NCBI RefSeq assembly: GCF_000741255.1
Contig: NZ_JGZB01000004.1
Coordinates: 186,001-250,000 of the forward strand
DNA: 64,000 nt
Direction of reading: 5' to 3'
DNA from: Bifidobacterium magnum
Lineage (GTDB): Bacteria > Actinomycetota > Actinomycetes > Actinomycetales > Bifidobacteriaceae
Within the stretch, counting starts at the first letter, position 1; each line of letters starts with the position of its first letter. Shown here in pieces: positions 25,621 through 35,938 of the stretch. Under the pieces are notes generated by a model. It searched no databases and was not told the origin of the DNA. It saw only the letters and a program-made list of their open reading frames with translations. The position numbers were made by a program, and so were the translations under genes.

Positions 25621-26289
25621 ATGAAAATTGTTGTGGCCACTCATAACGAGGGAAAACTGGTGGAAATCCGCCAGATCATCGAAGAGCATCTGGAAGATGC
25701 GGCGGCGGATGTAGAACTGGTTTCGGCCGGTTCCCTGGGACTGGCGGATCCCGTGGAAACGGGCGTGACCTTTGAAGAAAACGCCCTCCTCAAGGCGCGT
25801 TTCGTGGCGGCCAGCACGGGCTGCCCGGCCATCGCCGACGATTCGGGACTGATTGTGGACGTCATGGGCAACGCCCCAGGTATCCTTTCGGCGCGCTGGG
25901 CCGGCGTGCATGGCGACGACGCGGCCAACAACAGGCTGCTGCTCGCCCAGCTCGAGGACATTCCAGACGAGCGTCGCACGGCGCGTTTCCGTTGCGCCGC
26001 AGTGCTGGTGGTGCCTAAAGAGCAGGCCGTCAACGGTGTATACGACATCGATGACGAAACCGTGTCGCTGGGCGAAATGCCGGGCACCATTTTGCGCGCC
26101 TCGCACGGCACGAACGGCTTCGGTTACGATCCGCTGTTCATGCCTGACGACCAGCCCAAGGAAGCGGTCGAGGGCGGCGAACTCGTCACAAGCGCCCAGA
26201 TGACGTCCGAACAGAAGAACGCCATTTCGCACCGCGGCAAGGCGCTGCGCGCGCTCATGCCGGCCGTGGAAAAGCTTGTGCGCGGCTGA
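25621..26289 (+). CDS. rdgB: XTP/dITP diphosphatase (RdgB/HAM1)
   Basis: 222 residues. Substrate motif ATHNEGKLVEI at the start, then FEENALLKARF, IADDSGLIVD, GNAPGILSARWAG and the C-terminal SHRGKALRAL. It hydrolyses non-canonical purine triphosphates to keep the nucleotide pool clean. A GAAGGGAGGG site lies just upstream. Confidence 0.96.
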   Translation: MKIVVATHNEGKLVEIRQIIEEHLEDAAADVELVSAGSLGLADPVETGVTFEENALLKARFVAASTGCPAIADDSGLIVDVMGNAPGILSARWAGVHGDDAANNRLLLAQLEDIPDERRTARFRCAAVLVVPKEQAVNGVYDIDDETVSLGEMPGTILRASHGTNGFGYDPLFMPDDQPKEAVEGGELVTSAQMTSEQKNAISHRGKALRALMPAVEKLVRG

Positions 26290-26300
26290 AAATTTGCGAC

Positions 26301-26363
26301 GCGACTGTCGCCGTGAGGGGACAGTCGCCATCAAACGGCCACCCGGGACTATGCTTGGGTGGC
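26301..26363 (+). terminator. Two hairpins after rdgB
   Basis: GCGACTGTC at 26301-26309 pairs with GACAGTCGC at 26320-26328. A second stem, GCCACCC at 26338-26344 with GGGTGGC at 26357-26363, follows. Neither has a strong U-tract. They may separate rdgB from the femAB genes or act as an upstream leader for the latter. Confidence 0.5.
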
Positions 26364-26432
26364 TGGAACCAGCTTGAAGTAGCTTGAAGTGAAGTGCCGG
26401 CCCATGCCGGTCAAAAGGAGCCTGAACAGTTT

Positions 26433-27728
26433 ATGAGGTCATTCGAATTCGCACTCATCTCCGCCGCCGAGTTTACGGAATTCGCCAACAAGGCTCCGTA
26501 CGGAAACTTCCAGCAGACCGCCTCCGCGGCCAAACTGCGCGAACATGAAGGTGCACAGGTCGCGTTCATCGCGGTCAAGGAAGCCGGCGCCGTGGTCGCG
26601 GCCGCGCTCGTAAGCACGCGCAAGGCCCCCATGGCCACGTTCTGTTCCATTGTGGACGGCCCGCTGTGCGATTTGACCGACAAGGAGCTCGTCGACTTCT
26701 TTACCGAGCATTTGAAGGTGTATGCCAAGCAGCAAGGCGCGATCCACGTGGATATTACGCCGGAAATGCCGTACCAGATCTTGAGCGCGGAAGGCAAGCC
26801 CCTTCCGCCCGATTCGCCCGTGGTGGCGAATTTGCCGGCGCACTCGACCGAACCGAACGAGCGCGCGTTGGACGACCTCAAGGACGCCGGATTCCACCAT
26901 GAGGGCTTTACGGTGGGCTATACGGCTGTGCCGCGCTGGCGCTTCCTCAAGGACCTTACGGGCCTGAAGAACGAGAAAGAGCTGCTGGCCTCCTATTCCA
27001 AGCGCACACAGTGGAGCGTCAAGCGCGCCCTGTCGATGGGCGTGCGCGTGCGCGAGATCGCGGTCGAAGAGCTGGAGACCTTTGCGAAAATCGAGCAGCA
27101 GACGGCGCAGCGTCGTCATTTCGCGTATCGCGGCGCCGAATACTTCCGTTCCTTCAAGAATGCGTATGGCGAGCATGCGCATTTCATGGTGGCCGAGATC
27201 CATACGGAGGCATACCGCGCCAGCATGCAGCAGCGCGTTGACGAGCTCGGCAAGCTCGTCAATTCGTTGGAGATCAAGCTTAACCAGCGTGAAACCACGA
27301 AGATCCGCCGCCGCTACACGGAAGAGCATTCGAACCTGTTGGCGGCGCAGAAGCGCTTGCAGTCGGCTGAAGAACTGTGCACGAGGGGAGCCGTGTTGCC
27401 GGCCGCGGCCTCGCTGTTCGTGACGCATCCGCGCGAAACCGTGTACCTGTTCTCGGGCAGCGTGGAGGAATACAAGCCGTTCTATGCTTCGGCGCTGATC
27501 CAGCATGAGGCCATGCTCGAGTTCTGCGTCAAGCGCGGCGTGAACCGCTACAACTTCTATGGCATTGACGGCGAGTTCAACGATCCTGAAGACGAGGGCC
27601 GCGGTGTGCTCGAGTTCAAGCAGGGCTTCAACGGATATGTCGAGGAGCTTATGGGCGAATTCATGCTGCTCGTGCACCCGCATATGTATGGGCTCTCGCA
27701 GTTGGCGCACAAGATTTTGAAGCACTGA
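26433..27728 (+). CDS. FemAB family peptidoglycan interpeptide-bridge aminoacyltransferase (first copy)
   Basis: 431 residues from the ATG at 26433; a GTG at 26394 is in frame and the GGAG site (26417) sits between, so the start is not certain. Features of the FemABX/MurM family: GNFQQT at about 22, FLKDLTGLKNEKELLASYSK, the paired GNAT-like domains, a charged helical arm (about 255-320), and YNFYGIDGEF with GVLEFKQGFNGYVEEL at the end. It uses aminoacyl-tRNA to add a residue to the cross-bridge of lipid II on the cytoplasmic side. A paralogue follows directly. Confidence 0.92.
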   Translation: MRSFEFALISAAEFTEFANKAPYGNFQQTASAAKLREHEGAQVAFIAVKEAGAVVAAALVSTRKAPMATFCSIVDGPLCDLTDKELVDFFTEHLKVYAKQQGAIHVDITPEMPYQILSAEGKPLPPDSPVVANLPAHSTEPNERALDDLKDAGFHHEGFTVGYTAVPRWRFLKDLTGLKNEKELLASYSKRTQWSVKRALSMGVRVREIAVEELETFAKIEQQTAQRRHFAYRGAEYFRSFKNAYGEHAHFMVAEIHTEAYRASMQQRVDELGKLVNSLEIKLNQRETTKIRRRYTEEHSNLLAAQKRLQSAEELCTRGAVLPAAASLFVTHPRETVYLFSGSVEEYKPFYASALIQHEAMLEFCVKRGVNRYNFYGIDGEFNDPEDEGRGVLEFKQGFNGYVEELMGEFMLLVHPHMYGLSQLAHKILKH

Positions 27729-27900
27729 GCGCGCATTTTTGCCGCTCCAAGCTCACAGCGTGCACGGCGTTCCTGACCATGAGGCGTGGCTATAATTGCC
27801 TCTGGTCAATTGAGCAATGATCATTTGCGCGCAAGTCCCCGATGGTTCAGATTCATGGGGCCGGCTTGCGCCAAGACTTGCAATAAGAGAGTGTGTGCGA

Positions 27901-29247
27901 ATGCCTGTTTCCTCTAGCATGCTGGAACAAACCGTGTCCGGCCACGTAGAGCAATACTTCAAGGAACGTGCTCATAACGAGCATGCCGCGGACCGACTCA
28001 AGGTCCGCAAGTTGACGGACGCCGAGTTTGACGCGCTGTCCGCGGCCCTTCCCGAGGGCAACTTCCAGCAGACCACCGCCATGCGCGACTTGGCGAACCA
28101 TTCGGTGGAAGACACGTCGTTGATCGGTTTGGTGGATGACAACGATGTGCCCGTGGCGGGCGCGATGGTGGCCTATACGCCGTCCAAGTTCGGCGAGACG
28201 GGCTCCATTTGGGTGGGTCCTCTGGCCGATCCCGACGATGGTCCGCTGCTGGGCAAGTTGACGGACGCGATTCGCAACGACGCCAAGGCGCACCATGCGA
28301 TCAGCGTGAGCGCATGGCCGGGCGACGTGTACCGCAAGCATACGTCCGAAGGCGCTCCCGACGGCGACGCCGATTCGACGATGATGAAGAACTTCGCGAA
28401 CCTCGGCTGGAAGCATGGCGGCTTCGACGTCGGCTATGGTTCCGTGGTGAACCGCTGGGTCTATGTCAAGGACCTCACTGAATTTTCAGACAGCAAGGCG
28501 TTGCTGTCCTCTTACGCGAAAAATACGCGCCGCAATGTGAAGATCGCGCGCAACAGCTGCGTGACGGTACGCCAGGTGAGCCGCGACGAGCTGCAGGTGT
28601 TCCACGACATTTGCGAGCTGAGCTCCGCCCGCCAGGGCTTCCACAACCGTTCTGTGGAGTATGCCGAGGAAGTGTTCGATTCCTTTGTCGATGCCGCGCA
28701 CTTCATGATCGCCGAGATCCACTTGGACGAGTACATGAAGGTGTGGGAAGACAAGCTTGCAGCGGCCCGCAAGGTGATCGCGCAGCTTGAGCCCGAAGAG
28801 GCCCAGGGGGAATTGAGCGACAAGAAGGCCAGCAAGCTGCGTACTGCACGTCAGAACGAGGCGTCGGCCCTCAAGCGCATCGAGCGCGCGAAAGAGTATA
28901 TTGCCGAAGACGGCACCGTGGTGCCCGTGGCGGCCGCGTTGTTCATCGTGCACCCGCACGAGATGGTCTACCTCATGAGCGGCAGCAACGACAAGTACGC
29001 GAAGTTCTATGCGCCCACGGCGCTGCAGCATGAGGCGATGAACTGGTGCATTGAACACGGCATCGACCGTTACAATTTCTACGGCATCTCGGGCTACTTC
29101 GACGATCCGTCCGCCGAAGGCTATGGCGTGCTCGAGTTCAAGCAGGGCTTCAACGGATATGTCGAGGAGCTGCCGGGCGAATTCACGCTGCCCGTCAACT
29201 CACTGCGTTACGGCATCCAGGAGTTCATCCACAAGTTGCGCAAGTAA
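27901..29247 (+). CDS. FemAB family peptidoglycan interpeptide-bridge aminoacyltransferase (second copy)
   Basis: 448 residues. It shares GNFQQT, WVYVKDLTEF, YNFYGISGYF and GVLEFKQGFNGYVEEL with the upstream copy. The helical arm (about 265-325) is rich in Lys/Glu/Ala as in tRNA-binding coiled coils of FemA/FemX. Tandem paralogues usually add successive residues of a multi-residue bridge; which amino acids cannot be told from sequence. A terminator follows at 29289. Confidence 0.92.
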   Translation: MPVSSSMLEQTVSGHVEQYFKERAHNEHAADRLKVRKLTDAEFDALSAALPEGNFQQTTAMRDLANHSVEDTSLIGLVDDNDVPVAGAMVAYTPSKFGETGSIWVGPLADPDDGPLLGKLTDAIRNDAKAHHAISVSAWPGDVYRKHTSEGAPDGDADSTMMKNFANLGWKHGGFDVGYGSVVNRWVYVKDLTEFSDSKALLSSYAKNTRRNVKIARNSCVTVRQVSRDELQVFHDICELSSARQGFHNRSVEYAEEVFDSFVDAAHFMIAEIHLDEYMKVWEDKLAAARKVIAQLEPEEAQGELSDKKASKLRTARQNEASALKRIERAKEYIAEDGTVVPVAAALFIVHPHEMVYLMSGSNDKYAKFYAPTALQHEAMNWCIEHGIDRYNFYGISGYFDDPSAEGYGVLEFKQGFNGYVEELPGEFTLPVNSLRYGIQEFIHKLRK

Positions 29248-29288
29248 CATCGGCAAAGTGCAAGGTTGAGGTCGCACTAGACCGTGAA

Positions 29289-29320
29289 GAGGCCCGCGAG
29301 CAATCGCGGGCCTCATTTTG
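29289..29320 (+). terminator. Intrinsic terminator after the femAB pair
   Basis: Perfect 11-bp stem GAGGCCCGCGA / TCGCGGGCCTC around GCAA, followed by ATTTTG. Confidence 0.9.
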
Positions 29321-30310
29321 TTTCGATTTCATTTTGATAGTTCGTTCTTGCGTCGTGTGCAACACGAAATTTTCTACAGAATCCGTTAAAAAGTCGAATC
29401 TCGACTAATTGAAGAAGAAGTGTCATATAAAACGGCGTCCATCATTCTTCTAATTTCAGATATCAAAAATCGCAAATCAAAATAAAAAGATATCTAAAAA
29501 TAGATTATCGTAATTTATAAATTAGAAATTAAATAATAAATAAAGAAGAAAACTGATAAGATTAAAATATCTGACTATAAAATATCTAAAAAATATAGTC
29601 GACTTTAAAAACGATTCTGCCGTGAATACGTGGCGTAATAAAAGATGAATAATGATTGAATAAAAATATTCATTTATACGCAACCGAGTATGCACAGTTA
29701 TGCATAATGGTTGTATACAAATGTATAAAGTTATGCATAAGTATGCAATGTTGATATATCCGGATAGGGGATAATGGCTGATTTTCAGTGCATAACTTTG
29801 AATCAAGGTCGTTATTCAGACTTGTAATGCCCTTATTTAGAGCCTATATAGGCCATATGTCGTCCACTCACGGCCTTTTGTGCCATATGTGTACCGATGT
29901 ATGCCAAGATGGGTGAAAATTACCGGTTTTACGCGGGTTTCCGCCCGTTGATGCCCTTACAAGTGGAGATAGCGTGACGTCCCTTGATTAACGTTATGTC
30001 AGAAAATGACGTATAAGAGCCTTCTTTTCGTAAAAAAGAGGCGCGGCGATCATAAAAACGGGAGAGGAATATAAAAATGTGGATAATCGTGTGGATTGCT
30101 TATAAAAAGAGGAGTTATGCGCCGCAATAATTCACAGGGTGTGCATGATGACGTGCATAAGTTGCCGAATGCAATGTTTTCCACAGCCTTTTTGGGCATA
30201 ACAAACCGGAGGAGCCTCTCTCCATGTCCCTCAATTGCCGGTAACGCCACTATTGATTTCATATAAGAGCGCTTGCGCGCCCATGCCAGGGTGCAAAAAT
30301 TTGCACTGGT
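29321..30310. other. AT-rich gene desert with a cluster of DnaA-box-like 9-mers
   Basis: I see no credible gene. 29400-29680 is strikingly AT-rich for this chromosome. From 29674 on there are many near matches to the DnaA box TTATNCACA. One perfect match lies at 30078-30086 (minus strand, TTATCCACA). One-mismatch sites: 29674 (TTATACGCA), 29688 (GTATGCACA), 29698 and 29731 (TTATGCATA), 29787 (minus, TTATGCACT), 30128 (TAATTCACA), 30152 (minus, TTATGCACG), 30177 (TTTTCCACA). An inverted repeat GTGCAAA/TTTGCAC at 30291-30306 lies just after tRNA-Leu on its strand and may be its trailer hairpin. Confidence 0.6.
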
Positions 30311-30391
30311 GCGCGAGATGGGACTTGAACCCACACGACCGAAGTCACAGGAACCTAAATCCTGCGCGGCTACCAATTACGCCACTCGCGC
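30311..30391 (-). tRNA. tRNA-Leu (anticodon UAG)
   Basis: On the minus strand the acceptor arm GCGCGAG pairs with CTCGCGC. The anticodon stem CAGGA/TCCTG encloses TTTAGGT, anticodon UAG. A long variable arm (TGACTTCGGTCGT) marks it as class II, and the T arm has GGGTTCAAGTCCC. CCA is not encoded. The 5' end may be off by one base. Confidence 0.95.
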
Positions 30392-30744
30392 CCGTTCCCG
30401 ATCCGTCCTGGAAAACTTCCCAAACCGCACATAGGGCTCCGCAGGAGCCAAATTTCCGCGATTTTAGGGCATTTTCCATAGCCGGCACCGTGAATCGACT
30501 TACCACTGTATCACAACGGTGTCTATGAATCGACGTGGCGGCGCAAGCGCCGCGATATGGCTTGGATTTTGTGAGGTGTCGGCCGTGGTGCGGTCTTGGA
30601 TCCCCTTGTCCTCCGGCATTCCTGTTGTTTGAGGCGTGCGTAACGTCGTCGCGCGAAAGTTATGCACAATGCTGCTGCGGGAAAGACGGTGGATAACTGA
30701 AGGAACAATGCCTTATACACTGCATAATCAGAAGAACAGAAAAC
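30392..30744. other. Intergenic region between tRNA-Leu and tRNA-Thr terminator
   Basis: No gene seen. It contains three more DnaA-box-like sites: a perfect TTATGCACA at 30660-30668, TTATCCACC (minus) at 30688-30696 and TTATACACT at 30713-30721. Short hairpins GGCTCC-GCA-GGAGCC (near 30425) and GGCGGCGCAAGCGCCGC (near 30538) are also present. Confidence 0.5.
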
Positions 30745-30772
30745 AAAAAAGCCCGAAACCGAAGTTTCGGGC
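30745..30772 (-). terminator. Intrinsic terminator of tRNA-Thr
   Basis: On the minus strand GCCCGAAAC-TTCG-GTTTCGGGC is followed by TTTTTTG, directly after the tRNA. Confidence 0.93.
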
Positions 30773-30776
30773 CAAC

Positions 30777-30852
30777 TGGAGCCATTTGACAGAATCGAAC
30801 TGTCGACCTGCTCATTACGAGTGAGCCGCTCTACCGACTGAGCTAAAATGGC
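30777..30852 (-). tRNA. tRNA-Thr (anticodon CGU)
   Basis: Acceptor GCCATTT pairs with AAATGGC, then T-CCA encoded in the DNA. D arm AGCTCAGTCGGTAGAGC; anticodon stem GCTCA/TGAGC with loop CTCGTAA gives CGU; T arm GACAGTTCGATTCTGTC. Confidence 0.95.
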
Positions 30853-31014
30853 ACATTGCTAATCGGCTGTACCGATTACCGCAACAAGATAAGGAGTATA
30901 GGGGAGCGTTCCGCAAATTTCAAATTCTCGAAATTTCGGCGTGTCGTTTACGTGCCTACCATGCGAAAATATCCGCTCGGAAGAGCAGCAATAAAGCCGC
31001 TATGATGAATGACC

Positions 31015-32274
31015 ATGAGTGTTTCCAACGGATTCGACGATTTTTACGCCATCATTCCCGCCGGCGGCACGGGCACACGCCTGTGGCCGCTTAGCCGCGA
31101 AAGCCGCCCTAAATTCTTGTATGACCTGCTCAACTCGGGCAGCACGCTCATTCAGTCCACTTTTGACAGGCTTGCGGCCATCGCCGGCATCGACCATGTG
31201 TCCGTTTCTACGGGCCGCGCCCATGTGGACGCCATCCGTGAGCAGATCCCCGTTCTTGCCGCCGACCACATCTTCGCCGAGCCGTTGCCGCGCGATTCGA
31301 CAGCGGCCATTGCGCTCGCCACCGCAGTGTTGAGCCGCCGCCACGGCGACCAGATCATTGTGGGATCCTTCGCGGCCGACCATGTGATCCGCGGAACCGC
31401 GGCGTTTGTGGAAGCCGTTCGCGAAGCCGTGGAGACGGCCCGCGCCGGGTACATCGCCACCATCGGCATCGCGGCGTCGCGCCCGTCCACGGCCTTCGGA
31501 TACATCCATGAGGGCGAATCAATCGCCGACCGCGTCCCGGGTGCCCCTCGCGCACATGTCGTGGAACAGTTCGTCGAAAAGCCAGACGCCGCCACGGCCC
31601 AGGCGTACCTGTCTACGGGCGAATACCGCTGGAACGCGGGCATGTTCGTCATGCGCGCCGACGTGCTGCTCAACCATCTGCACGAATACAAGCCGGCGCT
31701 CGCCGCCGCGATTGACGAAATTGCGGACGCGATTATCGAGGACGACCGTGACTATATGGAGACGCTGGAAGCGGCGCGCACCGCGGCGGCCGAGTCGGCG
31801 CAATCGTCGGGAACTGCGGAACCGGTCAAAATAGTGGAAACGGTCGATATTGACTATGCCGACTTCCACGCCCACTGTGACGAGGCGATGGAACGCTGGT
31901 GGCCGGGTATCGAAAAAATCGCGTTCGATTACGCCGTCGCGGAACCGCTTTCGTTGGCTGGCGGCGTGGCCGTTATCCCGGGAGATTTCGGCTGGGACGA
32001 TATTGGCGACTTCAATTCGCTCGCAGCGCTCTTGCCGAGCGTGAACGAGCGCAATTTGAAGGTGCTCGGGGATGTAGACCAAGTAGTAAGCATCGAATCA
32101 GCTGGCGACGTGGTCGTGCCCAAATCTGGCAGAATGATCGCACTGCTCGACGTGGACGACATGGTAGTGGTCGACACTCCGGACGCCCTATTGATCGCAC
32201 CGCGCGCCCGCAGCCAAGATGTCAAGAAAATCGTGCGCCATCTGGCCGATGAAGGCTATGAAGACGTGCTTTAA
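31015..32274 (+). CDS. manC: Mannose-1-phosphate guanylyltransferase
   Basis: 419 residues. Nucleotidyltransferase signature AIIPAGGTGTRLWPLSRESRPK at residue 10, GSFAADHVIRG, FGYIHEG, VEQFVEKPD and GDFGWDDIGDFNSL. It makes GDP-mannose from GTP and mannose 1-phosphate for glycan or glycolipid synthesis. It lacks the C-terminal isomerase domain of bifunctional ManC/AlgA proteins. Starts at 31009 (ATG) or 31015 are both possible. Confidence 0.93.
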   Translation: MSVSNGFDDFYAIIPAGGTGTRLWPLSRESRPKFLYDLLNSGSTLIQSTFDRLAAIAGIDHVSVSTGRAHVDAIREQIPVLAADHIFAEPLPRDSTAAIALATAVLSRRHGDQIIVGSFAADHVIRGTAAFVEAVREAVETARAGYIATIGIAASRPSTAFGYIHEGESIADRVPGAPRAHVVEQFVEKPDAATAQAYLSTGEYRWNAGMFVMRADVLLNHLHEYKPALAAAIDEIADAIIEDDRDYMETLEAARTAAAESAQSSGTAEPVKIVETVDIDYADFHAHCDEAMERWWPGIEKIAFDYAVAEPLSLAGGVAVIPGDFGWDDIGDFNSLAALLPSVNERNLKVLGDVDQVVSIESAGDVVVPKSGRMIALLDVDDMVVVDTPDALLIAPRARSQDVKKIVRHLADEGYEDVL

Positions 32275-32299
32275 TGAGCGATTTTGATGCAGAATAGGA

Positions 32300-32349
32300 A
32301 CAAAACAGATTGGATTTGTGTACTCCACGTTTCGTCCTGTCTGTTTTGT
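32300..32349 (+). promoter_or_regulatory. Inverted repeat between manC and pgi
   Basis: ACAAAACAGA at 32300-32309 pairs exactly with TCTGTTTTGT at 32340-32349, followed by GTCTTATTTTG. A long-loop terminator for manC or an operator upstream of pgi are both possible. Confidence 0.45.
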
Positions 32350-32438
32350 GTCTTATTTTGTGAGTATAAAGGAATGCAAACGGTTGCGGAAAACGTATTC
32401 CGTACCGAGCAGAGCCTTTGAAACGAAAGGACCGACCA

Positions 32439-34136
<1,698 letters not shown>

Positions 34137-34214
34137 TTCGCGCTCACCAACGGTAGCGTTTAAATCTTCCTTTCTAGAGGTGAAGGCCTAGAAAGGATAC
34201 GAGGAAAGCGAAAT

Positions 34215-34252
34215 AAGTCCGGCAGTCTCTCGGAGGCCGCCGGACTTTTTTA
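34215..34252 (+). terminator. Intrinsic terminator of pgi
   Basis: AAGTCCGGC at 34215-34223 pairs with GCCGGACTT at 34239-34247, followed by TTTTTAATT. Confidence 0.92.
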
Positions 34253-34299
34253 ATTAAAAACACTCGCGGTCGCCGGCCGCACCTGTCTTGCGAACCCCC

Positions 34300-34508
34300 T
34301 ATAATTGGCTCTCGTTGTGCCGGAATACCGCCTGCCGCATAAGTCGGTGTTCCACTAGGTCCAGCCGGACTCGTCTTTCGGCGGATCGGCGCGCTTTTCA
34401 AGGGCAATCCCTTGAAAATACAGTATTCGGGACGCGGTAATCGTACGCATGTATGGATCCGGCCCGCCAACCCATGCGCTGGTATGCGGCGGCGAAAGAG
34501 GAATTATT
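34300..34508 (+). promoter_or_regulatory. Promoter -10 element and long structured leader of rplS
   Basis: A consensus TATAAT lies at 34300-34305; no clear -35 is seen 17 bp upstream. The transcript would have a leader of about 190 nt. It includes a perfect hairpin, TTTTCAAGGG-CAAT-CCCTTGAAAA, at 34395-34418. Long leaders before ribosomal protein genes often mediate autoregulation; this one matches none that I know. Confidence 0.6.
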
Positions 34509-34865
34509 ATGGTGAACGCAATCGAGGCATTCGACGCCAAGCACATGAAGTCCGCCGAGGAGATCCCGGCTTTCCGTCCGGGCGACACCGTCGACGTGAA
34601 CGTGAAGATCCAGGAAGGCAACAACTCCCGTATCCAGACCTTCACGGGCGTGGTTATCGCTCGTCAGGGCTCCGGCGTGCACGAGACCTTCGTGGTCCGC
34701 AAGATGAGCTTCGGCACCGGTGTTGAGCGTCGCTTCCCGCTGCACTCCCCGTCGATCGATTCGATCAAGGTTGTGCGTCTGGGCAAGGTGCGCCGCGCCA
34801 AGCTGTACTACCTGCGCAACCTGCGCGGTAAGGCTGCTCGTATCGTCGAGCGCCGCACCAAGTGA
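34509..34865 (+). CDS. rplS: 50S ribosomal protein L19
   Basis: 118 residues. Core motifs: [40 protein letters not shown] and [19 protein letters not shown]-like ending. AGAGGA precedes the start. It sits at the 30S-50S interface. Confidence 0.97.
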   Translation: MVNAIEAFDAKHMKSAEEIPAFRPGDTVDVNVKIQEGNNSRIQTFTGVVIARQGSGVHETFVVRKMSFGTGVERRFPLHSPSIDSIKVVRLGKVRRAKLYYLRNLRGKAARIVERRTK

Positions 34866-34911
34866 TTCGCGTATTGCAATCGTGAATTGCCGCCATTGGG
34901 CGGCAAACAAG

Positions 34912-34942
34912 AAGGCCGACACTTTCGAGTGCCGGCCTTTTG
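34912..34942 (+). terminator. Intrinsic terminator of rplS
   Basis: AAGGCCGACACT-TTCG-AGTGCCGGCCTT followed by TTG; one mispair in the stem. Confidence 0.88.
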
Positions 34943-35049
34943 CGATCAGGTTCCCAAAGCTGTACTGCAGGTCAGGTTCCGTAAAGCTTTGGATGATGTT
35001 CAATTCTGGTGAATGGCTGGGCGATTCCGCGCCGACTTTAAAAACTCGC

Positions 35050-35715
35050 TTATGCCTCCGACGCGTCGATGGACACGTGTTCGGGGCGGTTGCGCGCCGC
35101 CGTATTAGTAATGCCTCCCGTGGTTTCCGCAAGCATGGCCGCGTCTTCGCTGGCCGTGGGATCGGTTTTGTATACGGGGCCCGTCGGCTCCGCATTCTGG
35201 GTTTGCACCGCCTGCTCGTGCACGTCGAAACGATACTGCTGGCATAGCGGACAGGTCGGGATTTCCGCGGAATTTTCGTTTTCCACACGGTTGCGCATGA
35301 TGTCCACGGTTTCTTCCGCGGTCTTGAGCATCCACTCCTGTGTGGGAGCGTCAAGACGGTTCATGTATTGGCCGACCATCGCGAGCATGCACGCCATGTA
35401 TTCGTTCAGTTGGTCGCGGCCCGCTTCGGTGAGCTCCGCGAGTACGACGCGATGATTGTCGTCCGACCGGTTGCATTCCACAAATCCCATTTTGCGCAAT
35501 GCCTTTACGGCGCGGGAAACTTGTTCCGGCGCGTATTCCAACCTTCTGCTCAATTCTCCGATCGACTGCTTCCCGTTGAGTTCCAAGGAAATGAGAATGA
35601 ATACTTGCGTACGTGCCGTCACGTCGCGCGGTTTGCCAGACGATACAGCGTGCTCAAAAAGTTCCGCCCACCCTTGCGCTGCTAATAAAACCGTCTTCAA
35701 TTGTGTAATATTCAA
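35050..35715 (-). CDS. MarR family transcriptional regulator with a C-terminal extension
   Basis: 221 residues starting with TTG at 35715, supported by GGGTGA upstream and no better ATG. The winged helix is at residues 30-110 (SIGELSRRLEYAPEQVSRAV, then RSDDNHRVVLAELTEAG in the wing). Beyond the usual 150 residues there is a 75-residue polar tail with a CPLC motif that could bind metal or sense redox. The gene is divergent from lepB, and no ligand can be guessed. Confidence 0.85.
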   Translation of the reverse strand: MNITQLKTVLLAAQGWAELFEHAVSSGKPRDVTARTQVFILISLELNGKQSIGELSRRLEYAPEQVSRAVKALRKMGFVECNRSDDNHRVVLAELTEAGRDQLNEYMACMLAMVGQYMNRLDAPTQEWMLKTAEETVDIMRNRVENENSAEIPTCPLCQQYRFDVHEQAVQTQNAEPTGPVYKTDPTASEDAAMLAETTGGITNTAARNRPEHVSIDASEA

Positions 35716-35938
35716 CGAAAATCACCCTTTTCGCCGCAGCATTGCAACCCTCCCCAAAGTTGCAACACCAGTTCTATATGATGAAGTTCAAGTGTATAAA
35801 AATATTGAAAACTTTTCCAAGAGTAGATCAATACGTACCACGTAAACTCATGAATTGTATCATATTATGGACATCTGTAGTGGCACTGTGGTAGTGACTT
35901 GAGGATGTGACAGATTATATGGTCGATTGTGGGGAAAA

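Noticed and set aside
29522-29806. 94-codon minus-strand frame in the AT-rich gap
   Set aside because: Composition (Ile, Tyr, Phe, Leu) simply mirrors the AT content; no ribosome site and no similarity that I recognise.
29320-30744. Calling this the chromosomal oriC
   Set aside because: DnaA-like boxes are dense, but dnaA, dnaN, recF and rpmH are not in the neighbourhood and skew could not be computed; kept as a finding only.
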